Of a stretch of DNA of 64,000 nt, positions 23,701 through 34,769 are shown in pieces. Source of the DNA: Diorhabda sublineata (lineage: Eukaryota; Arthropoda; Insecta; Coleoptera; Chrysomelidae); the NCBI RefSeq assembly GCF_026230105.1, contig NC_079476.1, positions 30,246,559-30,310,558 on the forward strand, read 5' to 3'. The position numbers were made by a program, and so were the translations under genes. Below the pieces are notes generated by a model, which made no database searches, was not told where the DNA came from, and saw only the letters and a program-made list of their open reading frames with translations. How positions within the stretch are numbered: the first letter of the stretch is position 1; each line of letters opens with the position of its first letter.

Positions 23701-26700
23701 TAAACAAAAGTCTGCAAACACTTAAGTAATTTACAATTTAATTATTTATTTAATTTCGAATAATTATTAAGCGTAAGTAGTTCAAAAGAAATAAAAATTA
23801 TTCATAATCTCAATTTCAAACAAAAATGTATTACAATAATAACAAAATTGGCAATGAAAATAAATTATAATAGCACAAATTAAATTTAAACAACACTGTA
23901 TTACAACAATAACAAAATTACAGTAGTTGTTCAAACTGTTGGCCGCTTACTTCAATACACTTATTACACCATTTTGTCTCGTTTTACTTTAAAGATTTTG
24001 ACATGTGAAATTTGAATGGATTAGAAACCCGTTTGTGATTGAAGAATATGATGATTTTGGTCTTACGATAACAGAGCAGAAGATGATAATTGACTTATCG
24101 AGTTATAGCACATTAAAGCAGATGTTTCAAGACGAAAATAATATTGTTACATTTTGGCTACGAGTAAAGATTGATTTTCCTACTTTGACAAACAAAGCTT
24201 TAGAAATTTTATTGCCATTTGTAGCATCTTACCTATGTGAAACTGGTTTTTCTACAGTAGCTGTCTTAAAAACAAAGTACCGATCTTGCTTATTGATTGA
24301 AAAGAAACTCAGAAACGCGATGTCTTCAATACCACAATTTGAGAAAATTTGTGCTGAAAAACAAGCTCAATCGTCGCATTAAATTTTTATTATGTTGTAT
24401 TAATTATACATTCTTTTTTTTGTATCTTTGTTTTCATTACATTTAAAATTATTATTTCTTATAATAATTATTTTTATATGTATATTTTTACAAAATACTG
24501 TATATTATTATGTGCCCCATTGAATTAATTATAATATCAGTTGAGTATTTATGAAATTAGATTTTTAGAAAAATTAGGGGAGCACAACAATTTTTTTAAA
24601 GGAGAGCGCAGGTACAAAAAGGTTGGAAACCGCTGCTCTAATGTATATCATTTCAGTAACCCAAATCAAATGCACCAGCAAGCATAAAGTTAGAAAGGTC
24701 CAAACCCGATCCCATACAATTCAAATGTGATTACAATGAACATACAGAATTTTAAGCCATTAATATAAGAAAGTCTGTGGTAAGTAGACCGTAAAGTTTG
24801 CAAAATATAGATCAGCCTCTTTATATCCCAAAGGTAAAACTATGATAAGAGGAAAATGGAAAGACATAATGTATCGGCTAAAATTAATTTCTGCTGTTGA
24901 ACATGATTATGAGGAAACTTGATAACAAATCGAAATGACGAGCGGGCTAAGGCGTCAACCTTCGGATTCGCGCGGTCGTGGGATCAAACCCCTTTCAAGC
25001 TGTAAAAAAATGTGTTTTTTCGGCAATTTTTTTTTAGAAATTATTACTGCAAATTTTCTCTTTACATCGAAACAAATTTTAAAATTGTCTGCGCTCTGTT
25101 GGAGATTTACTAAACTACTTTTATCAGTATTACTTTAGAATTGAACACCTTAAATTTTATTATGTTGTTCGAGTAGAATTGAGTAGAATTCTACTCGAAT
25201 AGAATTCAAGATTGAAAATATTAATGTCTAGAACTTGAAGAAAAATTTTATTTTTAACAATAAATAAAACTAGAAAGTGGAAAATAAATATAGTTTATAA
25301 AAACTAAAAAACACATCAAACTGAAAAGTTAAAAATAAATTTTAAAATAAGTTGATGTGCTTTAAAATCCTGTTTTTTAGTTTTTTTAAACTATATTCAT
25401 TAAGATTACTATAGCCAATTTAAAGAAACTGTTGCATATGTCTTGTAGTTAGTTTTGTGAAGAAGACAATCGATCTTATGTTGTTATATTTGATTTCTAT
25501 TGAAAAAATAAGATAGTATATAGAAAATATGTGTTAATTGAATCATAGATTGAGTCACGTGATAGAAGACATCCACCGTTTTCACTTTATAAAGTTTTAA
25601 ATCTTTAGTAGTTTCACAAAATAATAGAAAATGTACTTATTGTGTTTCAAGCTCATTTATTCGAGGTATTCATAAATTATACCTTATTTTTTATTATCTT
25701 GAAAAAATAACCTTATTTCAGATATAAATATTGGTTAGCAGCAAAATTGAGCTAATAAAAAAGCCTTAAATTCTTTCATTTACTTTTAACCAAATAATAA
25801 ATTATACTTCAATTTTCCGGGAATATTACTTACCTGATTACAGAGTCACCTTTACCACAGAGGTATACTAGGTTTGTATCTGGATCATACAGTGGAAACA
25901 TTACACCATTTGAGGTATCCAATTCTACCATTACAATTGGTTCTTCCAAACAATCTGGTGTACGCAGACTGTACTGTCTCTCAGACATTTTTGAAAAACC
26001 CGTAGTAAATACTAGGCCATGTCTTAAAAAGATTGCTCTTGTAGCCTTTGAACCTAAAAATATTCATTAGTGAATATAGATTATAGACCAGATATACTTT
26101 TTAAACTTCTATGCAAAGAAATACACTGAATAATTAAAATAAGAAGGGGATAAGAAGAATAAGGGGATAAGAAAATTCAGATCCAACTTTAGGTTATTGA
26201 AATACCTCTGATTATATCTTTAGGTGTTCTTACACTGTTTTCTTGAGTGATATCCAGGCATTAATAAATTAATACCCAGTATAACATGCCAATAAGGGAA
26301 TTTTTATTAATCTCGACATAAACATCAGTACATCTGTAAATAAAAAAAAAGAGGACAATTGTATTCCAGCTGAAAAAAACATTCCAGGGCAGAAGGAAAA
26401 CTCCCTAAGGGGTATTATACATATTCGGATAATTTTTTGTGGTAATAAACACTTTTCAAAAAACCAACACTAGATACAGATACACTAGGGAGACTTTTTT
26501 GAAGTATATCAAATAAGTTATGAAATTAAATTTAGTTGGACAGACTCGAAATTGGTTCAACATATACCAAATATTCAAAAGATGAAATGCCATGAGATCA
26601 ACTCATAGGATGTAATCTACAATTTAATGTGTTCAGGCATGTGACTAGAGACGTGGATGTTTCAAGAAAATGATTAAAATTTTGTTAGAAAAATACTTGT

Positions 26701-29700
26701 TTCCACACACACACAAACATAACTATAAAGATTCCAAAATTAATATTTAATGCCAAAAACATTTGTCAAATACACATGTACCTTCATGTGCAATAGCTTC
26801 AGATTCTACTTCTCCTGTTCGTGGATTGATTATTCTGATTTTTTTGTCCTTGCATGTTGTTAATAACTTAGAACCGTTCCAATTGAAACAAGCACTGTAA
26901 ACAATATCAGGATGGCAATTTATTTCTACTAAGGCATCACCAGTTCCTAAAAAAATATTGGAAATCACAGAGGTTTTCATAATTCATTAGCACTTAATTA
27001 TTCACAATATGAACCTAAAAATCCTTTTATTGACACATTAGATAACTCACCAACATTCCATATAACTACGTGGTTATCACTTCCGGCAGTGAGAAGTACA
27101 TTTAGTGCCGTAGGATGCCACAAAACAAGTCCTACTCTTCGTTGATGATAAACCAGATCAACTACAGGTTCCGTTAAAGTTTTATGGAGACCATGATCTG
27201 GTATGTGCCATACTTTAACCACACAATCTTCTGAACCACTGGCTATAACATTATCATTATGTGGGCACCAAGCTATATCTAATACAGGCCCTTTATGACC
27301 ACCTACAAGAGGATGATCAGCTGCAATGCGTCCTACCTGAAAGAAAAATGTGTAATTAAACAAATTTGTTATCTCTCTGCTCTGAGACTGGGTCCAAGTG
27401 TCATTCTCAAATGTGCTTTATAAATTAAAATCAAACATCACATTGTATCATATTTGAGATTTTCAATTTATAAAATTATAAGATATAAATGATTTAATAC
27501 AATTTTATATCTATAGTGTTATTTATGCATGTTAAGGTATGAACAATTATTGTGACAATTTAAAATAAAACTTTAAAATTTTTTTACTCAACAATGGACA
27601 AACTGTATACTTTTTTGAAATGGTGACTCCATTATTTTTCTTTAATATTTGTTTTAGTTCGTTTTCTACCTTGTTTCTATATATGTTGATATAATTTCAC
27701 ATTATTTTTATTATAATTTTCCAAATTGTCCATACTGTCATTTAGCCATTTTATTCTATTTGTTTTCATTTTTTGGTGCTCTTGTTTCTTATTTTTCTAT
27801 ATTTATCATAATTATCTCATTTCATAGTTCTTAGACATTACAACCTAGCTTTTTTTCTCTTCAATTTTTGTTAAACATTCTTGGCCAATATCTTTTGTTA
27901 TTTTTTCTTATAACTTTTCCACCAGTTACTTCATGTGTAGCATTTATAACACTTTTCTTAATCTTTTCCCATTGTTCATCAATAGTATCTTTCTCTTTGC
28001 TTAGGAGTAGTTGCTTTTTTTCTGAATACATCCTCACTCGTTTTCAATTTCTGCACATTCCATTTTCTGCTTTATTTCGTCTTGTTCACTTCATTTACCA
28101 TTCTTAATTTCATTTTGATTATTACTAAATGTCTCAACACCTGTTTTTGTATATAATCTTAATATTGTTTCATCTTTGATCTTCTTTTTGGTATTAAGAC
28201 GTGATCTATTTGGTTTCTCATAGTAATCCCTTGTAACATCCACTTAATTTTATGTTCTCTTTAATATGGCATCAGAGGAATAATTTGATTTTGAAGGATC
28301 TATTCTAGAATCATCTGATGATGACATTATTACTGCACCACCTGTAGCAAATGATCTTCATGATGGTGACTATGTTATAACAAAAGTAATTAACGCAGGA
28401 AACAAGCAACCTTATAAGCATTTGGTTGGAAAAATAGTGTCAAGATATTCTGATAGTCTAAACTGAATGGAACTTTTGTGTTCCCTGATATAAAAGACGA
28501 AGCTTTGCTTAATATTTCTGAGACTGTGCAGTAGATCAGCTTATTTTTTCAATTTTGAGATTACTTTATTACCTTTTAACATTTCAATATAAGCTAATTT
28601 ACTTCATAAAAACTAGTGATGACTGATTAAGCCAAATAAAGAGTGATTATATCTTATTATTTGAATTTTTTCATGGCATAGTTTATTGTTTGGATTTACT
28701 TGTTCTATTTTATCTAGAAACCGTGAAAAGTATTTATTCCAATTAGTACTTAAGCGCACATAATTTACCATAAAGTAAAAGTGAATAAAACTTGTTTAAT
28801 TTGTAGAAATATTTTCAAAAATCAAAGTACCCCAGTATATATATCAATCTACCCGATCGATAAAAATTTCACTTTTTAGTAAATAGACTCTAATACTTTT
28901 TGTGATTAAATCTAACAGTTAATTTGAATTTAACAAGTTAGTTGCATATATTATGATTATTAAATTGGATGCTACTATTCATAAATCATCTTTTATTGGA
29001 TCTAGGTAAAAATCGTATCAAGGGGCCCATCTCCCCCTAATTTGTCTTTTTAATATGTGTTAATTAAGTGAAAAATATCCATGTTTCCCACATTTAATAT
29101 TTTCGGATATTTTTATTTCTAGTTGTCGCGAATTGCATCTCTCATAAACTTTTCTATTTTTAAATAAAATTCTATATTCAGCTTTGGAGTTGAGCCAATA
29201 AGTAAGTAAATTTTTGTTTTTATAATTTCAGACATTTTTAATCTGGTTAAGTAGATATTGTTAATCATCCCTGTTATATTAACCTATTTTTATTATTTAT
29301 TAATATAAATGTTAATAAAATCAATTGCTTTCAATTTGTTATATTGATAGTCGCCCAATGTACCCTTTTAAGGTAAAAGAAGAAAGGGTTTGAACATAAA
29401 TCAGTTTTTTTTATTATGAAAATAGTTCAAATAATGTTTCAAACACCATACAAACCATTTTCTTTCAAACTTAAATTGAATGTAACTACAAAATTATTAA
29501 ATCTAAAAATGAAATTGGAAAGTTATCAATTATAAGTTTAATAGATAAAAATTAAATAAATCACACTATAATATCAAACAGATAAGTGCTGCATTTTTGC
29601 CACCAATTTGATGGAAAAAGTTAGAAACATTCGTTTTATGTGTGTTCGAAACATTTTATCATGGCCTTTTCTTTCAAAAAAATATTCTTTGATGGAGTTT

Positions 29701-32267
29701 AAAAAGCACTATAGTAACAATTTCAGTTATATCATGACATTAAACTGTTCATAGAATTATAAATATGTCATCACCTATCTTATCAATAAAAACAACACAT
29801 ATTTTTAGATAATGCTTATCTGCATATTCTCTGGTTAAATAAGTTTTATGTGGTAGTTTGGTTAAAACACAAACATTGATAATGCATTTTTTGTTTCACA
29901 ATAAATTTTTAATCAACTCATAATTAGAAAATAAAAATTCATCTGCCGCAAAAATAATAAAATCGATTTTTATCAGAGCAAATTATTATGGAAATATTTT
30001 CTATTCAGTATATCACCACCATTAGTTTTAAAGTTTCTTAATAATTGTAGCTAAGAGAAAATTATTCAATTTGTAAGTTCTTTTTGTTGTTCCACAGATT
30101 TTTTCTGTTGCCAATGGTACTGTTTTCACTTCATTTGTTTGTCACAGTATATAGTGCAAGAAATACCTTATAATCCTCAAGAAAATCACATATAGAGAAC
30201 AAATAAGACAATTGTTACAGCTCTAAGGTGTTATATTCATGATAATTCGTTTCATAATAATAACTTGAATACTTCTTTACACAAAGTTATACAAGCAATT
30301 AGAACCACGAAACATGAGTTATTTCCCAGCATTCCTAAATTTTGCTCAAAACACTTCTTTAAGTAGAGATTTTTACAATGCAATTTCTGAAAATGCGAAT
30401 AACATAATTATCAGTAATGATAAATTTCAATTGATCAATGGTGTCCAAACTCTTTCTAAACTTTTTATAAAAGTTCGGAAAAAGTTGAAAAAAATTGCAT
30501 ATGAAAAAATAGCAAAACATTACAATTTGAGGAAGAGAGATTTGCAATTTCATGTTGGTGACAGATTATAGAAGAAGAATTATATTCTTTCATCCAAGTC
30601 TAACTAATTCGCAGTCAAATTTACTCATACATTGACATTGTCAATTATGTTATTTTATAATTTAAAAGATCTTTCTGGTAATGACCTAGGAACTGGCATG
30701 TTTCATATTTAAGAAATCATTTTATCGGCCTAGATGAAAATCTTCCTGATGATGATCCTTCAGATCAACACTCCCTGTACTGCAGATTTATCCGGCAATA
30801 ATTATAATTTGCGAATCAGATCAGTGTGACTATTTTTAACCTCCCTTTTTGCTTCAATATAGAAATGTTTCATGAGTACTTTGTGAATCTGATTATTTTG
30901 TAGTTAAAAGTTAAATAATACATAACATTTTGTGTCTTTATCTTTTCTATTTTTTACCACTTATCTTTACTATTGTGCAAGAACACATATATTTTTACCA
31001 TATATAAATTATCTATTAATTTTGTGTCGTTAGTACATTATTTTGTATCATTTCTCTTATGTTTTGCATAATATAGTAAGTGTATTTTGTTTTTGAAATG
31101 CCAAAAAGTTCTGTTCTGTAGAGATCAAACCTACATGAATGTTTCAAATGTTCTGGAATTTTCTTGCTTAAGGCACCATTAGAAAACCGATTTAGTTTGG
31201 AAGAAATCTTATGATCAAATATTTTCTGAAATTCCTTGCTATAGGCATATTGGATTCAGTTAATTTTGTAGCAGTTTCTTCCCCTTTTAGTATGTGTGCA
31301 CTGAGTTCTTCTCCATTTTTGACAAAGCTATTTTTTTAGATATCTATCTATGTGGTTTAAAATACTGCACTTCATAATTTTGTTATTAATGCTAGCGAAA
31401 ATTTTCAATTTATTTTACAAATTATCATATTTCTGATTTTTCAATTATCTTGTGTGTGCTATCGCTAATTTTTGGCACTTAATACAGTCTTGTTGGACTT
31501 CTTCTGGGGCCAAACTTTAGCATCTGTTTATATTTTTTCACTTCTCTCCTTTTCACCTGTTATATGGTACTCATTTTAACTCTTCAATATGTGAGCACTA
31601 CTGTACTTTCTTGTTGCTTATCACCATAATCTTGTTATTTTGACTCACCAGTCTACAAAGATAAGAAGATACCATTCGGCTTGAATATCAAATATCCCAA
31701 ATAGCTTTTCAATAATTGGAATATGTTTGAGTGTTCCAGTACAGCAATTTTATCAATACCATATTTTGATCAGTACAATTATTTTTTATGAAACATTAGT
31801 ATATTTAAAGAATTGTGAAACCATAAATATCTTTTTTTTGTGTGCTATGTTACTTGGAAAATTATGCTTTTCCAAATCTGAACCTGTAATAGTCTAACAT
31901 AACTAATATCAGTTAATTCAGACTTGAGTGAGTTTACTAGGATAGTATCCCAATGTAGACGAAGCATAATCACGATTATTGTGTTTAATATATAAAATAA
32001 ATGACCAATTATATTATATCGAAGATTTTGATAAACTTAAAGGGTATACCAAAAATTAAATATACCTACCTTGTTATGGGGTAAGACAATAAAAGCACCT
32101 CCCCCAGCACTTTCGACAATAATAGCCAAAAATTTGGGGTTCACAGCACAGAAAGTTGAATCCCATGAACTTTTTGATACGCGAATATTATCGTAACACT
32201 GTTCCCTTTTTAGAGCTTGACCATATACGTGCCGAAACTTGGAGCTACGTACAACGCGGAAAGACAT
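20705..32267 (-). CDS. coro: Coronin (type I, WD40 actin-binding protein), complete, seven coding exons
   Basis: Exons in transcription order: 32070-32267, 27051-27336, 26782-26946, 25834-26053, 21624-21786, 21114-21371, 20705-20899; GT-AG junctions with matching phases give 494 residues (vertebrate type I coronins about 460-490). N terminus MSFRVVRSSKFRHVYGQ is the coronin signature. WD repeats follow (DIAWCPHNDNVIASGSEDC, WHPTALNVLLTAGSDN, TCKDKKIRIINPRTG), then the coronin C-terminal extension (YLCGKGDSVIRYFEI, MTVPRKSELFQEDLYPDT) and a terminal coiled coil, about residues 431-465 (EFADEIRKLKAMIVKHENRI), for oligomerisation. Coronins bind F-actin and Arp2/3 and promote cofilin turnover in the cell cortex (family knowledge). 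TTTACAG directly precedes the ATG, so a non-coding 5' exon is likely upstream. The long introns hold hAT, mariner-like and retrotransposon debris. Confidence 0.95.
22158..24635 (+). mobile_element. hAT element copy (2.48 kb) with C-terminal transposase, in a coronin intron
   Basis: Left end CAGTGGTTTCCAGCCTA and right end AGGTTGGAAACCGCTG form terminal inverted repeats. Flanking 8-mers ATCTAATG (22150-22157) and CTCTAATG (24636-24643) match at 7 of 8, a decayed hAT target duplication. The frame 24005-24382 is the transposase C terminus: WIRNPF, LLPFVASYLCETGFSTVAVL, KTKYRS and EKICAEKQAQSSH, the dimerisation region of the ZBED5/FAM200-like hAT group. The BED finger and most of the catalytic domain are missing, and another element's debris lies immediately upstream. 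Non-autonomous today. Confidence 0.8.
23290..24000 (-). mobile_element. mariner-like element fragment nested inside the hAT copy
   Basis: On the minus strand, near 23920-23985, a frame reads NETKWCNKCIEVSGQQFEQL and then L and a stop, the characteristic C terminus of insect mariner-like transposases. About 640 bases later the sequence ends in AACACCCTGT at 23290, the inverted form of the ACAGGGTG ends frequent in this group. The rest of the transposase is missing where hAT sequence resumes near 24000. It therefore inserted into the hAT element and was later truncated. Confidence 0.55.
24934..24998 (+). repeat. tRNA-like head of a probable SINE
   Basis: GAGCGGGCTAAGGCG resembles an RNA polymerase III A box in a tRNA-Leu/Ser-like D arm, and GGGATCAAACCCC resembles a B box, at tRNA-like spacing. 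I cannot fold a complete acceptor stem, so it is not a functional tRNA. The AT-rich tail downstream fits a degenerate tRNA-derived SINE in a coronin intron. Confidence 0.45.
25281..25401. repeat. Hairpin repeat (MITE-like), copy 1
   Basis: The left arm (25281-25322, with ATATAGTTTATAAAAACT and ACATCAAAC) is the inverse of the right arm (25351-25401, with GTTGATGTG and AAACTATATTCATT). Arms of about 40-50 bases flank a short spacer. Shared words (AAAGCACATCAAAC and its inverse) recur at 60946-61205, so this seems to be a small family. Confidence 0.45.
27850..28245 (-). mobile_element. RTE-like retrotransposon relic, end of the endonuclease domain
   Basis: On the minus strand, starting near 28240, RNQIDHVLIPKRRS reads like the 'NQIDHI.I..R' block that ends the endonuclease of RTE/BovB-like elements, followed by weakly similar linker sequence with several stops to about 27850. 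No RT domain follows. It lies in coronin intron 1, in the same orientation as coronin. Confidence 0.5.
28262..28550 (+). mobile_element. Possible C-terminal tail of the unclassified transposon protein (second locus)
   Basis: A near-open frame reads SILESSDDDIITAPP, then DGDYVITKV, HLVGKIVSRYSD and GTFVFPDIKDEALL. An acidic linker, a small 'GDYV..K......VG.I' module and FVFP.I.D at the end is a pattern I associate with the same insect family as 16776-17985, but the two loci do not overlap, so the link is from memory only. One stop near 28465 breaks it. Confidence 0.35.
28560..30150. other. Coronin intron 1, no feature seen
   Basis: AT-rich intron sequence without coding signal or recognisable repeat ends. 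Confidence 0.4.
30160..30620 (+). mobile_element. Ty3/gypsy-type LTR retrotransposon relic, integrase C-terminal part
   Basis: Broken frames give NPQENHIERTNKTIVTALRC (integrase core after the catalytic Glu region), IRTTKHELFPSIP, then KLKKIAYEKIAKHYNLRK and DLQFHVGDRL, the usual integrase tail with H.NLR.R...F..GD. Stops and a frame change show it is dead. No LTR recognised. It lies in coronin intron 1, antisense to the gene. Confidence 0.65.
30650..32060. other. Coronin intron 1 near exon 1, no feature seen
   Basis: T-rich sequence lacking frames or repeats I can support; probably older repeat decay. Confidence 0.35.
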
Positions 32268-33423
32268 CTGTAAATACAATAAAACAGCTGTTGGGCTTTT
32301 ATTTAGTTATGAATAAATTAATTTATAAAACATAACCTATGAAAATCATGTTTTGATTGTGTAAACTGTACGCACCTTGGGTTTTTAAAAGCAATTTCCT
32401 ACAATTAAAATTGTAAAACAAATAATTACATCTAAATTTTATACAGAATTTAAAAAAAGAATATTTTCAACAGACACTTCATATCTAGTTCACATTAGTT
32501 TCAAGAAATCCCCATATTTGGTTATGCGAAATTTTTAAAACGTCAAAGTGAAGAAAGTGCTGCTTATCGATGGAATCTGGTACTAAACTGTGGATAAAAA
32601 AGAAAATTTACTTTTCTACATAGACATTTTTTCGCAGCAAATGTACAATTATGATAACTTTAACTAAACTAGAGGTCCATTTATTTTTAAATTTATTATT
32701 CAAAATTATTATATTACTTGATATGAATACGGAACTTTTCAATTCTCCTCTCTTAAGCTTTTCAAATATGTTTTATATGTGAATATCTAAATAAACAAGC
32801 TAAAACTTTCAAATTTTTCATGAAAGACTTCTATTTCGTTTTCTTGTTCGGCATTTATTACACTAAACTGCATACGCTTATACTTTCTCCATTTGTAAAG
32901 TTTGTTACAATAATCTCATAATGTTTAAATAATTATTCGAATTTGTGTTATACATTTGAGACCAGAGCTGGATTTTGAGTCTGTTTACTTAGAAGCATCC
33001 ACTAGTTCGTTTACTATACACATTTTTTAATAGTTCATAGTTAGATTGACTGTGTATAGGGTAACACGCAAAAATAGTTTCAAATTGTACACAAAATACA
33101 AAATATAGTGGAAACCTGGTCAGCTGAAATAATATCTGTGTTTCTCCTAGATTTTTAATGTGGTGAAACGTCTTTCGCTAGTATAAGTTCTATGGTTTAT
33201 TGTACAGTAAAAAACGCAAAATATAACACAAGTACCTCTATGTTTTCAGATTCGCCATCTCTTAGCGTTCAATACAATTATCAATATGTCACACGTCATT
33301 GACTGTTAGCGTATCGTTTTGTCAATTTCAATTGTCAAAAAATAGTGGGCTATAGTGGTGATGGTTCGATAAAATAATAATACGGAAAAATGTTTATTTT
33401 CAAGTGTTTTTAAAAAAAATTAG
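32268..33423. promoter_or_regulatory. Shared upstream region of coronin (minus) and MFSD14 (plus)
   Basis: The two start codons face away from each other, 1156 bases apart, so both promoters and 5' untranslated exons should lie here. The acceptor-like TTTACAG next to the coronin ATG means a non-coding coronin exon probably lies to its right, closer to MFSD14. I cannot place a TATA box or initiator with confidence in this AT-rich stretch. A bidirectional promoter is an inference from arrangement only. Confidence 0.45.
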
Positions 33424-33534
33424 ATGGACAGTACCGTGGAAGAAGGTGAGAAGATGAAGGCGAAGTCGTCTAAGCGAATGGTGGGAATGATTATAAGATC
33501 TAGAAAATCAATTGCGAAGGATGCCGTTGTGACG
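33424..33534 (+). CDS. MFSD14: MFSD14/HIAT1 transporter, first coding exon (37 codons)
   Basis: ATG at 33424, open for 37 codons to a GTAAGC donor at 33535, phase 0. It encodes a basic, hydrophilic N terminus (KAKSSKRMVGMIIRSRKSIA) ending KDAVVT, similar in length and charge to the cytosolic N terminus of MFSD14A/HIAT1, which ends KDGGT before the first membrane segment. Joining phase 0 to the exon at 63341 continues ...VVT-TSGIGQPSLYH, matching the family. The link across 29.8 kb is therefore an inference from phase, order and family similarity; no other acceptor giving an MFSD14 continuation was seen between them. Confidence 0.75.
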
Positions 33535-34769
33535 GTAAGCGATACTTACATACTTAGATCTATATCTATGTATATAATTAAATAACTACTTATAAAGAAT
33601 TCTATACGAAGTAAATACAAGGGGATAAAATAGTAAGCCAACAAATATGCTAAATTGTTTTCCTCCATTATATATACCAAGGTCCATTTTTTATAAATGT
33701 TTTTCATGATATATTAAAAGCGACATTAAATTTCCATTAATTTCCAAAATTTACCAATAATTATTAAGTTAAGCATTTTCGTAAGACCTTTTCTAGTAGC
33801 TGATATTCACATAAAATTTTATTGGTTTTAGTCAATAAGTTGTATAATAATAAAAATAAAACTTATTCCCTCAAATGCATAACACTGAATTAATTTTCTT
33901 TATTTACTGTTGTACTTTCTATTTTTGATGGTATTGTAATATTTACAGGCATTGTTTTTTAAAAAAATGCGTCTAATTTGTCCAATTCATCAATATTTGC
34001 ACTGCAAACTTATAAAATTATGAACCTGGTCTTACCTGTCTCTTTGGGTGTTTTTGGGTGTAATTGTTTTAATATTGGTTTCTATATATTGTTACCATTG
34101 AAATTTTTTTTTCTATATTGCATTCTTGAAATGCAATTTTAAATTACATCAATTTGAAAAAAAATGCTATAAAAGCATATAAAATTGTCTGAAGTGAGCA
34201 TTCAGATGAATTGAAATTTCTATACTCTTTATTGCAATTTTATGACTTCCATGCACATATTAATGTTTGTTTTAATGTGTGGGAACAAAATGATATTATT
34301 GCAAAAATCAGGCTGCGTGGGGGTTATAATAGATAACCCTAATCAACCTTCAGGGTGGTTAAAAATTCAATTACTTGAAAAGCAGTATTAGAGCCTTCTT
34401 TAGCATGATAAAAAATTATTGGCCTCTTCTTTGAAGCTGTCCAAATTTCTCCAATAACTTCTGCCAAATGAATGGTTTTGTAACATTTGGAGTTGACCAT
34501 CTTATGTTGTCTTAACTCAATGCTGCCACTTGACTAGGAATGCTAAAAAAAATAGGAAAGCATTTGCCTTTTCCATAAGAATTTTTATTGATAAGACCCA
34601 CAGTTTTCATTGCTGTTCAGTGTCGTATGCATAGATTTGTGATTCATCACCTATATAGATGTTATACACATCCTTTGATGTACCTATAGCAATTTTTTTT
34701 CAATATTTCAATGCACTAGTTGAACATTTTGAATATTGGTCAGGTTATATAGAAAATAATTATAGTCTA
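33535..34769. other. Start of MFSD14 intron 1, no feature seen
   Basis: AT-rich intron sequence up to a Tc1/mariner-type element. No exon or repeat recognised. Confidence 0.4.

Noticed and set aside
24934..24998. Functional tRNA gene
   Set aside because: A- and B-box-like words are present but I cannot form an acceptor stem or a proper anticodon arm; a SINE head fits better.
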